NCBI GenBank assembly: GCA_003240735.1
Contig: QFNE01000002.1
Span: 214,624 to 278,623, forward strand
From: Paracoccus denitrificans
GTDB taxonomy: Bacteria > Pseudomonadota > Alphaproteobacteria > Rhodobacterales > Rhodobacteraceae
Length of the DNA stretch: 64,000 bases
Direction: 5' to 3'
This document shows positions 25,235-32,634 of this stretch, piece by piece; the first letter of the stretch is position 1; each line of letters opens with the position of its first letter. The notes below the pieces were generated by a model. That model ran no database searches. It was not told the DNA's origin and saw only the letters and a program-made list of their open reading frames with translations. Made by a program: the position numbers and the translations under genes.

Positions 25235-27724
25235 ATGAAGACCCACGTCAAAGCCCTTGTCGTCGGCGGCGGTGCCGTTGGTTGCGGCATCCTGCTGGCC
25301 CTTGCCCGTCGCGGCTGGGACACCATGCTGGTCGAACGCGACGAGTTGACGGCGGGCAGCACGTGGCACGCGGCGGGGCTGCTGCCCTTGTTCAACATGA
25401 ACTATGCCACGACCCACATTCACGACTATTCGGTCAAGCTGTATTCCCGGCTTGAGGAAGAGACCGGCCTGAACGCGGGCTTTACCCGTTGCGGCAACCT
25501 GCGCATGGCGCAGACCGACGCGCGGATGGACGAATACCAGCTTTATTCCTCGACCGCCGAGACGGTGGGGATCGAGCATGTGTTCCTGACCCCGGATGAA
25601 ATCAAGCAGCGCTGGCCCCTGCTGCGCACCGACGATCTGAAAGGCGCGCTGTTCCACCCGACCGATGGCTACATCAACCCCGCCGACGTGACGCAGGCCA
25701 TGGCCAAGGGGGCGCGCATGGCGGGCGCCACGATCGAACGCAAGGTGCAGGTGAACGGCTATCGCTGGACCGGGGCCGAGTGGGTCGTGACCTGCGAACG
25801 CATGGTCGAACGTGGCGGCAACCTCGTGCCCTCGGGCGAGACATTCGAGATTACGGCCGAACATGTGGTCACGGCGACCGGCAACCACGCACAGCGCACC
25901 GCGCGTCTTTTGGGCATCAAGATCCCTGCGATCCCGGTCGAACACCAGTATATCGTGACCGAACCTGATCCCGCGCTGGTGGCGTGGCGGGCGGCTGGTC
26001 ACCCCGAGCACCCTGTCCTGCGCGACGCGGATGCCAAGTGGTATGTCCGTGAAGAACGCGGCGGCTGGATCCTTGGCCCTTATGAGCGCAATGCGCCGGC
26101 CCGCTTCCTTTACGATGTTCCGGAAAGCTTCCGCGCGGACCTGTTCGCGCTGGATCTGGAACGGATCGAAGAAGAATACATGTCGATGATCCACCGGATC
26201 CCTTCGTCGGAAACCGTGGGGCTGAAGGACGATTACAACGGTCCGATCTGTTACACCCCTGACGGCAACCCGCTGGTCGGTCCTGCGCCGGGTCTGCGCA
26301 ACATGTGGCTGGCCGAAGGTTTCAGCTTCGGCATCACGGCGGCAGGCGGGACAGGTCACTACCTTGCGCAGCTGATGGTCGACGGCGAGGCCGACATCGA
26401 CATGGCGTCGCTGGACCCGCGCCGCTTTGGCGGCTGGATGACGACCGAATACGCCGCCCGCAAGAATGAAGAAGCGTATGAGCACGTCTTCATCCTGCAC
26501 CATCCGGATGAGGAACGCCCCGCCGCCCGCCCATTGCGCACGGCCCCTGCTTATGACCGCCAGATCGCGCTTGGCGCCCAGATGGGTCAGGTGAACGGCT
26601 GGGAACGGCCGAACTACTATGCGCCCGAGGGGTTCAATGACCACGATTCGCGCAGCTTCCGGCGCGGCGGCTGGTGGCAACACGCAGTCGATGAGGCCCG
26701 CGCGATCCGTGAAACGGCCGGCGTCATCGATGCATCGGCCTTCACCAAACATCGTGTGTCTGGCCCCGGCGCGACCGCGTTTCTGGACTGGTTCACCACC
26801 AACAAGCTGCCCAAGGTCGGCCGGATCAACCTGACCTATGCGCTGACCGATGCAGGCACGACGCGCACCGAATACACCATCGTCCGGCTGGCAGAAGACG
26901 ATTATTACATCATCTCTGCCGGCGCATGGACCGCGTATGACGGCGATTTCCTGCGTCAATCCGCGACCGACGCCGAGGCTGAATTCGGGCGCATCGATAT
27001 CCAGGACGTCACGACCCAGTGGGGCGTCTTTGCGCTTGCCGGCCCGAACAGCCGCGCGATTCTGGCCGACATGATCCGCGATGCCGACCCCTCGACGGCC
27101 CTGACGAACAAGCGCTTTCCCTGGCTTTCGGTGCGCGAGATCGAATTGGGCATGGTTCCAGTGCGCGCGATCCGTGTGGCCTATACCGGCGAACTTGGAT
27201 GGGAACTTCACCACCCGATCGAGATGGGCCGCCATCTGTGGGACAAGCTGCTGGAGGCCGGCGCACAGCATGGTCTGAAACCCGTAGGCGCGCGCGCCCA
27301 AAACTGGCTGCGTCAGGAAAAATCCTATCGCGCGTTTGGGACTGAACTTGGCCGCGATGCAACGCCGCTGGAGGCCGGCCTTGACCGCTTTGTCGAGCTG
27401 GAAAAGGACTTTCGCGGCAAGCAGGCGATGCTCGACAAGGGCATCCGCGCGATGTGCGTGACGGTCCTGATTGATGGCCCTGCTGACGCCGACCCATGGG
27501 GACGCGAGGCATTGTTGAAGGACGGCGTTAAGGTCGGCCGACTGACGTCGGGTGGCCACTCCGTCGGCTTCGGAAAATCCATCGGCATGGGCTATGTGAC
27601 GCCTGAGCTTGCGTCCCCCGGCACCAAGCTGAAGGTGCGGATGCAGGGCCAGCTGTGGGATGCCGAGGTGACCGAAGACAGCCCCTATGACCCTGAAAAC
27701 GCCCGCATCCGCGTCAACGGCTGA
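25235..27724 (+). CDS. FAD-dependent dimethylglycine/sarcosine dehydrogenase-type enzyme (DAO plus GcvT)
   Basis: An 829-residue fusion. The N-terminal half is a D-amino-acid-oxidase-like flavin domain with the dinucleotide motif VVGGGAVGCG and TWHAAGLLP, where the His is the residue that holds FAD covalently in this family. The C-terminal half is a GcvT-type folate-binding aminomethyltransferase (GAWTAYDGDF, YTGELGWELHHP, GLDRFVELEKDF). Together they demethylate an N-methylated glycine and pass the carbon to tetrahydrofolate. Substrate could be dimethylglycine, sarcosine or a related osmolyte-derived amine. AGGAG precedes the ATG. It stands alone rather than in a betaine gene cluster. Confidence 0.93.
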   Translation: MKTHVKALVVGGGAVGCGILLALARRGWDTMLVERDELTAGSTWHAAGLLPLFNMNYATTHIHDYSVKLYSRLEEETGLNAGFTRCGNLRMAQTDARMDEYQLYSSTAETVGIEHVFLTPDEIKQRWPLLRTDDLKGALFHPTDGYINPADVTQAMAKGARMAGATIERKVQVNGYRWTGAEWVVTCERMVERGGNLVPSGETFEITAEHVVTATGNHAQRTARLLGIKIPAIPVEHQYIVTEPDPALVAWRAAGHPEHPVLRDADAKWYVREERGGWILGPYERNAPARFLYDVPESFRADLFALDLERIEEEYMSMIHRIPSSETVGLKDDYNGPICYTPDGNPLVGPAPGLRNMWLAEGFSFGITAAGGTGHYLAQLMVDGEADIDMASLDPRRFGGWMTTEYAARKNEEAYEHVFILHHPDEERPAARPLRTAPAYDRQIALGAQMGQVNGWERPNYYAPEGFNDHDSRSFRRGGWWQHAVDEARAIRETAGVIDASAFTKHRVSGPGATAFLDWFTTNKLPKVGRINLTYALTDAGTTRTEYTIVRLAEDDYYIISAGAWTAYDGDFLRQSATDAEAEFGRIDIQDVTTQWGVFALAGPNSRAILADMIRDADPSTALTNKRFPWLSVREIELGMVPVRAIRVAYTGELGWELHHPIEMGRHLWDKLLEAGAQHGLKPVGARAQNWLRQEKSYRAFGTELGRDATPLEAGLDRFVELEKDFRGKQAMLDKGIRAMCVTVLIDGPADADPWGREALLKDGVKVGRLTSGGHSVGFGKSIGMGYVTPELASPGTKLKVRMQGQLWDAEVTEDSPYDPENARIRVNG

Positions 27725-27835
27725 TAACTGATCATCACAAGCCGTAGATGATCACCTCATTGCGCCTGGGCGGGGAAACCCGCCTTGGTATCGCGCGTTT
27801 CACGCTCGCAGATGAACCATCAGAAAGAGGCCAAG

Positions 27836-28306
27836 ATGCGCCCCCTCAAGTTGCTTACCCTTGCCGCCACCCTTGGTGCGGCCCTGATCGCTGCCCCCGC
27901 CTTTGCCCAATCCGCCCCGCGCGACACCGCCACCGAAGAAGCCAATCGCAAGCTTGTGGTCGATTTCTATGACGGCTTCTTCAACAAGCATGACGTCGAG
28001 AATAGCGCGCGGGTCGTGGCCGACTCCTATAAACAGCACAACCCGAATGTGCCGGACGGCAAAGCGCCGTTCGTGTCCTATTTCACCGATTTCTTCAAGA
28101 AAAACCCCGAGTCGCGCGCCAAGATCGTGCAAAGCGCGGCTGACGGCGATCTCGTGTGGCTGCATATTCATTCGACTGACGGTGCCGAGGATCGCGGGCG
28201 CGCGATCGTGGATATCTTCCGGGTCGAAGATGGCAAGATCGTCGAACACTGGGACGTTATTCAAGAGGTCCCCGAGACCTCGGCCAACGATAACACGATG
28301 TTCTGA
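27836..28306 (+). CDS. Exported NTF2/SnoaL-like protein
   Basis: A 156-residue protein with signal peptide MRPLKLLTLAATLGAALIAAPAFAQ and a SnoaL-like (NTF2 superfamily) domain: VVDFYDGFFNKHD, YKQHNPNVPDG, then VWLHIHST and VDIFRVEDGKIVEHWDV. The family makes small cone-shaped barrels that bind or isomerise small molecules, and homologues with the HNP and EHWD motifs are common exported proteins of unknown substrate. The start at 27836 has AGAGG 6 bases upstream and begins the signal peptide. A strong terminator follows at once. Confidence 0.88.
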   Translation: MRPLKLLTLAATLGAALIAAPAFAQSAPRDTATEEANRKLVVDFYDGFFNKHDVENSARVVADSYKQHNPNVPDGKAPFVSYFTDFFKKNPESRAKIVQSAADGDLVWLHIHSTDGAEDRGRAIVDIFRVEDGKIVEHWDVIQEVPETSANDNTMF

Positions 28307-28311
28307 AAGCA

Positions 28312-28345
28312 CGGCCGCCGGTCTTCAAGTCCGGCGCCTTTTTTC
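28312..28345 (+). terminator. Terminator after the SnoaL-like gene
   Basis: GGC-CGCCGG and CCGGCGCC arms around a 9-base loop, followed by six T. It lies just after the stop at 28306. Confidence 0.85.
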
Positions 28346-28401
28346 TGTGAACGACAGCGCTGCAGGCGTCATAAAGGCAGTGTGGAGGCTGGGGCGTCAG
28401 G

Positions 28402-29364
28402 TCAGTCGCTGCCCAGATCGTTCAGGACCTTGCTGGACGGGGCGAAGAATGAAACGCCCGTCACAGCTGTCGATACATCCAGAATGCGGTCGTGAAGACC
28501 CGGCGGGTCCCCAATGAACATGCGCTCGATCATCTTGGCCGTTACGTCCGGGTTGCGCGAATATCCAATGAACTGCGTTCCAAACTCGCCAGCCGCGGGG
28601 CTGCCAAACGGCATGTTGTCCCGCAGTATATCGTGTTCAGTCCCGTCGTCGTCGGTGATGGTGCAAAGGGTCTTATGGGCCTTCTGCTGATCCTTTCCGG
28701 CATCAGGCAGTTCGACGTCCTCCAGCTTTGTGCGCCCAATCACCGCCTCCTGTTTCTCAATCCCGAATTCTTTCCAGGCCTTCAGATCGTGAAGGTATTT
28801 CTGGATGGTGACGTAGCTGCCACCCTGAAAGTCCTTGTCTTCACTGCCGACGATGGACGAATTGGGCAAGTTCTGGCCGACCGGATTGGCAGAGCCATCG
28901 ACGAACCCCAACAGATCGCGCGCGTCGAAGTAGCGAAAGCCGAAGACCTCGTCTTCGACCGTCAGCCCGGCTTCCGCCTGATCAAGAAGCAGCCTTTCCA
29001 GCTCAAAGCACATGTCCTGACGGTTCGCGCGGATGTGCAGCAGGATATCGCCCGGGGTTGACGGGGCGGTGTGCTTGTCACCTTTCACCTCGGCAAAGGG
29101 GGTCAACTGCTGGGGCCGCTTATGCGGCGACAGGCGATCCCAGAGGTCTGCGCCGATGCCCACGACGCAGGACAATTTGGCATCCAGATCGCGAAATCCG
29201 ACCGACTTCACCGCATCTTCGACGCCGCCGATCAACTTTCGGGCGCTTTTCAGTGCCGTGTCATCACGGTCCACATTCAGCGTCAGAAAGATTGCAAACC
29301 GGGACAGCGGGGCGTCGATGCTTTGAACGTCGATAGGAACGCGGTCCCATTGGGGCAGTGGCAT
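28402..29364 (-). CDS. DyP-type heme peroxidase (YfeX-like)
   Basis: A 320-residue dye-decolourising peroxidase. The GxxDG motif is present as GFVDGSANP, with the catalytic Asp. RDNMPFG and EFGTQFIGYSRNPDVTAKMIERMFIGDP match the YfeX group around the heme pocket. It has no signal peptide, so it acts in the cytosol or inside an encapsulin, though no encapsulin gene is adjacent. The start at 29364 has GGAG 7 bases upstream; an ATG at 29379 is an alternative. It lies at the edge of the flagellar block without visible functional link. Confidence 0.92.
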   Translation of the reverse strand: MPLPQWDRVPIDVQSIDAPLSRFAIFLTLNVDRDDTALKSARKLIGGVEDAVKSVGFRDLDAKLSCVVGIGADLWDRLSPHKRPQQLTPFAEVKGDKHTAPSTPGDILLHIRANRQDMCFELERLLLDQAEAGLTVEDEVFGFRYFDARDLLGFVDGSANPVGQNLPNSSIVGSEDKDFQGGSYVTIQKYLHDLKAWKEFGIEKQEAVIGRTKLEDVELPDAGKDQQKAHKTLCTITDDDGTEHDILRDNMPFGSPAAGEFGTQFIGYSRNPDVTAKMIERMFIGDPPGLHDRILDVSTAVTGVSFFAPSSKVLNDLGSD

Positions 29365-29451
29365 GATCGGCTCCGACATATGCGTGGCAAGCACAATGGA
29401 AGCCCGCCAAGTCGGATTAGTCAACCGACCGGTGCCGGGCCGGCGAACGCA

Positions 29452-30243
29452 TCATCCGCGGCGAAGAAGCGTGATGGCGTTTGCATAGCCGGATGTGGTT
29501 GGCGTGGACGTGGTCAGTGATGCCCGCAGCACAAATCGATCGATCAGCTTGTCCAGCTTGGCCGGGTCCGTCAGCTGTGCAAATCCGTCGGCGCCGAACA
29601 TCTTTGCGGCGGCAGCCTGATATTCCTGCACCTGCCGTTCCACTGGAAGCTTGGCGTAGGCCGCGCTGAACCCGAACGCCCCATCCACAACCTTCCGAAG
29701 CGGGGTCGACCCCATCACGGTATACCACTTGGTCGCGTCAGAGCCGGGCGCGCTGGCCAAGGCCGCCAGTTCACGTTTTCCATTCATCGCAAGTCGCAGG
29801 GTCGTGTCGCTGTCCCCAACGCGCGCCTCGAACACGGCCGACAGATGCTTGCTCAGCAACGCGTCGATCTTGGCGGCGTCAGGGGCTTTGGGAGAGGGGG
29901 TGCCGAACCCCAGATCCTTCGCCATCGCCAGATACCGCTTGTCGGACAAGCGGTTCGCCAGCGACTTCGGGTCAGTCGTGTCCGATTGCAGAACCTTGAT
30001 CAGAAACGACTTGCTAGCGATGTCTGCTTCCAGGCCATACGTCTCAAGTGCGGTTTTCAGCAGACGGTAATCGCCCACCAGCTTTTCGGCGCTGTCCGTG
30101 ACAGCCAACTTCTGCCGCGCGTGATTCTGCTGCTGTTTGACGCCCGCCTCGTTGCCGACAATCATGCGCTGCGCGGCGGCGGTTCGCGTCAGAACGCGCC
30201 AGCCCGCCAAACCCGATTGACCGGTGACGATCTGATAGCTCAT
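29452..30243 (-). CDS. DUF1217 flagellar-locus protein
   Basis: A 263-residue protein of the DUF1217 family, found only in flagellar clusters of alphaproteobacteria. MSYQIVTGQSGLAGWRVLTRT and the central KVLQSDTTDPKSLANRLSDKRYLAMAKDLGFG segment repeat the family pattern; the C-terminus contains VERQVQEYQ. The family looks like a flagellar structural or secreted protein, but the role is not established. The ATG starts 1 base after the flbT stop with AAAGGATG just upstream, so it is the last gene of the flaF-flbT-DUF1217 unit. Confidence 0.9.
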   Translation of the reverse strand: MSYQIVTGQSGLAGWRVLTRTAAAQRMIVGNEAGVKQQQNHARQKLAVTDSAEKLVGDYRLLKTALETYGLEADIASKSFLIKVLQSDTTDPKSLANRLSDKRYLAMAKDLGFGTPSPKAPDAAKIDALLSKHLSAVFEARVGDSDTTLRLAMNGKRELAALASAPGSDATKWYTVMGSTPLRKVVDGAFGFSAAYAKLPVERQVQEYQAAAAKMFGADGFAQLTDPAKLDKLIDRFVLRASLTTSTPTTSGYANAITLLRRG

Positions 30244-30244
30244 C

Positions 30245-30646
30245 TCATCCTTTCCACGCCAACATGCGCGCCTCTCGGGATAACAGCGGGCGCAAGCGAC
30301 GCAGGGTCTGATAGAAGTTGCCTTCAATCGCCGCCTCGGTCGCGGCGGCCAGAATGGACCGGCTGTCGCGATCCTCGAAGACTTGGGACAGCTGTTCGAT
30401 CCCCTGGATTACTTGCGCGCGCCCCTCGGCAGGGTCTGCATCGCCCGACAGGATCAGCTGCGCGACATAGCAGACCCGTGCCACCGGGCTGTTCGCGTGT
30501 CTGGGATGGATGGCGTCCTTCAGGCGCAGGATGTTGGCGTTGGGTGTCTTGATCGCGATGCTGGCGCGTCGATCACCGTTTTCAATGACCGCGCCATTGA
30601 TCAGCACCCGCTCATTCGGGGCGAGCTTCAGGACCAGACCGCTCAC
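30245..30646 (-). CDS. flbT: Flagellar biosynthesis repressor FlbT
   Basis: A 133-residue protein. In Caulobacter FlbT binds the 5' leader of flagellin mRNA and limits its translation until the hook is complete. The start MSGLVLKLAPNERVLINGAVIENGDRRA and the NILRLKDAI block are typical. It overlaps flaF by 4 bases and precedes DUF1217 by 1 base, so the three are coupled. The flagellin gene lies just upstream on the same strand, and its leader contains a hairpin (31960-31982) that could be a FlbT-responsive element. Confidence 0.95.
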   Translation of the reverse strand: MSGLVLKLAPNERVLINGAVIENGDRRASIAIKTPNANILRLKDAIHPRHANSPVARVCYVAQLILSGDADPAEGRAQVIQGIEQLSQVFEDRDSRSILAAATEAAIEGNFYQTLRRLRPLLSREARMLAWKG

Positions 30647-31005
30647 GGGTTCACCTCGCCACGCAGGCCACGCATCATGGACATGTTGACGTCGATCAGT
30701 GGCTGGATGCTGGCCTCTTTTGCGGCCACTCTGAGACCGTGGCGAATGGAAAAGATGGCAAGTGAAATCAGACTGGCTTTCAACGCATCAGGTAGTTGAT
30801 TTCCCTCATGCGCAAGGTCGGCGGCCAGCGTCGACCAAAGTTCGGTATTCAGGTGGACAGCGGTCTTCGCGGCGGGGCCGTGCCCAGTTGGATCAGCCTG
30901 CGACAGCAGGCGCGTGACGCGCGCGAAGGCGTTGTATTCCGTGTCGCGGTGCGTGGCGACAGCGCCAAACCGTTCTGACGCGCGCTGAAAGGCTGCTGCG
31001 GACAT
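30643..31005 (-). CDS. flaF: Flagellar biosynthesis regulator FlaF
   Basis: A 120-residue protein of the FlaF family, which in Caulobacter and relatives acts opposite FlbT in flagellin synthesis and secretion, possibly as a flagellin chaperone. It is recognised by the E-x-x-AF-x-x-V-x-RLL pattern near the start (EYNAFARVTRLLSQ), a central LNTELWSTLAADLAHEGNQLPDALKASLISLAIFSIRHG and a short C-terminal helix ending MMRGLRG. It lies 65 bases downstream of flagellin and overlaps flbT by 4 bases. Confidence 0.95.
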   Translation of the reverse strand: MSAAAFQRASERFGAVATHRDTEYNAFARVTRLLSQADPTGHGPAAKTAVHLNTELWSTLAADLAHEGNQLPDALKASLISLAIFSIRHGLRVAAKEASIQPLIDVNMSMMRGLRGEVNP

Positions 31006-31070
31006 TTTCGACCTCTTATCGTTCTGACAAGGTAAGGTGGGGCGCAGTTACGCGCCCCACTGCGTTGCGC

Positions 31071-31898
31071 TTAGCGGAACAGCGACAGAATCGACTGCGG
31101 CGCCTGGTTGGCAATCGAAAGCGCCTGAATCCCCAGCTGCTGCTGGGTCTGCAGGGCCTGCAGACGCGCCGACGCCTCTTCCATGTTCGTGTCGACCAAG
31201 GCACCGACGCCCGAGGTCATCGCGTCAGACAACTTCGAGATGAAGTTGGACTGAATCTCGACCCGCTTTGCGGCGGAGCCGTACTGCTGCGAGGCGGTGG
31301 TCGCCGACGCGATCATGGTGTTGATCGATTCCAGCGCTGCCGCTGCATCCGTCGACACATCCAGTGTCGCCAGATCAGCAAGGGCACCTGCCTCTGACAG
31401 ATCAGTCAGGGTCACGGCAATCTTGCCCGGCAGCGTCGCGTCCGTCGTGTCCCCCTTCATCGAGGCCAACACGTTGTAAGACGTGGCAGACCCGTTCACC
31501 AGGTTGGCCCCGTTGAACTGCGACGAGGCGACGACCGACGCGATCTGGTCGCGATAGACGCCGATGTCCTTTTGCAGGGTGGCCTTGTCGATGTTGCCGT
31601 CCTGCGCCTGGATCACGATCTTCTGCACTTCTTTCAGAAGGTCGGTGACGGTTTCAGACGCCTCACCTGCGACCGCGATGGACTGCGCGCCGACCGAAAG
31701 GCTGGTCGATACGGATTTCAGACCGCCGACTTCCGTTTCCATGCCCTTCGCGATGGCCCAGATTGCGGCGTTGTCTTTGGCGGTGCCGATCGTTTTGCCC
31801 GTCGAAATCTCACTTTGCGTTTTCGACAGGTTCGAGTTGATCCCTTTCAGGGTCTGCAGCGCAACCATCGCGCCATTGTTCGTCAGAATGCTGGACAT
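31071..31898 (-). CDS. fliC: Flagellin
   Basis: A 275-residue filament subunit, short as is usual in this order. The conserved D0/D1 ends are clear: MSSILTNNGAMVALQTLKGINSNLSKTQSEISTGK at the N-terminus, and the C-terminal half beginning MTSGVGALVDTNMEEASARLQALQTQQQLGIQALSIANQAPQSILSLFR. The middle variable domain is small (about residues 130-190). The ATG at 31898 has GGAGA 8-12 bases upstream. Downstream flaF and flbT control its synthesis. It carries an N-terminal Asn-rich sequence but no signal peptide, as expected for a type III export substrate. Confidence 0.97.
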   Translation of the reverse strand: MSSILTNNGAMVALQTLKGINSNLSKTQSEISTGKTIGTAKDNAAIWAIAKGMETEVGGLKSVSTSLSVGAQSIAVAGEASETVTDLLKEVQKIVIQAQDGNIDKATLQKDIGVYRDQIASVVASSQFNGANLVNGSATSYNVLASMKGDTTDATLPGKIAVTLTDLSEAGALADLATLDVSTDAAAALESINTMIASATTASQQYGSAAKRVEIQSNFISKLSDAMTSGVGALVDTNMEEASARLQALQTQQQLGIQALSIANQAPQSILSLFR

Positions 31899-31959
31899 TT
31901 CGTGTCTCCGGTAAAAAGCAGGCATTTAGCCTGTCTGGTTGAGCCGGCCTTCTGACCGA

Positions 31960-31982
31960 ATACGAGAGCGCGTGCTTCGTAT
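31960..31982 (-). promoter_or_regulatory. Hairpin in the flagellin leader region
   Basis: ATACGA and AGC pair with GCT and TCGTAT around GCGT, with one unpaired base. It lies 62 bases before the flagellin start codon, within the likely 5' leader. In Caulobacter FlbT acts on such a leader. Confidence 0.4.
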
Positions 31983-32006
31983 GGTCCCCGTTTTAGGGAT
32001 GACCCC

Positions 32007-32021
32007 TTAACATCATCTGAA
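32007..32021 (-). promoter_or_regulatory. CtrA-like box upstream of flagellin
   Basis: TTAA-N7-TGAA, one mismatch from the full CtrA site TTAA-N7-TTAA; on the other strand TTCA-N7-TTAA. It sits about 110 bases before the flagellin start in the region expected for its promoter. Confidence 0.4.
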
Positions 32022-32061
32022 TTTGTAGCCCCTTTCCATCCGAATTTGGCGAGCAATTGTT

Positions 32062-32361
32062 TCAAAATTTCTGCTTTTCAATTGCCGCACGGGCCACGAC
32101 CATCCGCCCCTCACCCGTGTACATACGATACGCGTTCGCCGATTGGGCGGCCTGACGCAGGGTTTCGATTACGCGTCGTGTCGCCTCGGCCGAATGATCA
32201 AGGTGGCGGGCCAGTTGCAGTAGATTGGCGCACTGGGCGGCTGTCCAGTGGCTGTGTCTGGCGACACGGGCAATCGCATCAACGGTGCGGGTCAATGTCG
32301 GCAAGTCGCCCTCTGCGACGGCGCACGATGCGGTTGCGAAGAGATTTTGCAATTCGTTCAC
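32062..32361 (-). CDS. Small helical protein, FlgN-like flagellar chaperone candidate
   Basis: A 99-residue all-helical protein between a FlgJ-like gene and flagellin. It has a leading Leu/Ala helix (ELQNLFATASCAVAEGDLPTL), repeated Arg-containing helices and a C-terminal AYRMYTGEGR segment reminiscent of FlgN-type export chaperones, which hold hook-associated proteins. The match is by pattern only. It overlaps the upstream FlgJ-like gene by 4 bases (ATGA), so the two are cotranslated. The flagellar context is stronger evidence than the sequence. Confidence 0.75.
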   Translation of the reverse strand: MNELQNLFATASCAVAEGDLPTLTRTVDAIARVARHSHWTAAQCANLLQLARHLDHSAEATRRVIETLRQAAQSANAYRMYTGEGRMVVARAAIEKQKF

Positions 32362-32540
32362 TTCGGATCCAGCCCGAGATCGAGCCTGCGCGATAATTCC
32401 GCAGCTAAAGTTTGATGCATGATAAAGTCAAATTCACCACCCGACGATGAGCATGTCTGGGGCATAGCATATTTGATCATCTGCTCCATAAAAGCGGCCT
32501 GTAGCCGGACTGCATTGCTGTCAATTTTACGTAATTCCAT
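32358..32540 (-). CDS. Minimal FlgJ-like rod-binding protein
   Basis: A protein of 60 residues from the ATG at 32540. It contains the core of the rod-binding domain of FlgJ (AAFMEQMIKYAMPQT, then a glycine-bearing loop, DFIMHQTLAAELSRRLDLGLDP), as in the N-terminal domain of FlgJ, with no peptidoglycan hydrolase part. GGGGGTGG precedes the ATG. The length is below the roughly 90-110 residues usual for stand-alone rod-binding proteins, so the N-terminal helix may be missing or a start further upstream may be used. In Rhodobacterales such separate rod-binding proteins are common. Confidence 0.72.
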   Translation of the reverse strand: MELRKIDSNAVRLQAAFMEQMIKYAMPQTCSSSGGEFDFIMHQTLAAELSRRLDLGLDPK

Positions 32541-32581
32541 GACCACCCCCGCACTGATGTCGCGTTCTATGCCTGTTGGGC

Positions 32582-32596
32582 GTAAATAATTCGTAA
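32582..32596. promoter_or_regulatory. Degenerate CtrA-like repeat between flgJ-like gene and fliK
   Basis: GTAA-N7-GTAA, a direct repeat with the same 7-base spacing as the CtrA box (TTAA-N7-TTAA) and one change in each half. It lies in the divergent promoter region, 42 bases from the leftward ATG and 39 bases from the fliK ATG. Confidence 0.3.
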
Positions 32597-32634
32597 TGAT
32601 GTGGGTGATACAGGTAGGAAAAGGGGGAGCCGAA

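Noticed and set aside
24995..27559. An 854-codon open frame antisense to the dimethylglycine-dehydrogenase-type gene
   Set aside because: Composition and absence of motifs mark it as a shadow; the sense frame has clear flavin and folate domains.
31909..31930. A sigma-54-like GG-N10-GC pattern just upstream of flagellin
   Set aside because: The implied start would fall within a few bases of the start codon and leave no ribosome site, and the flanking bases do not match.
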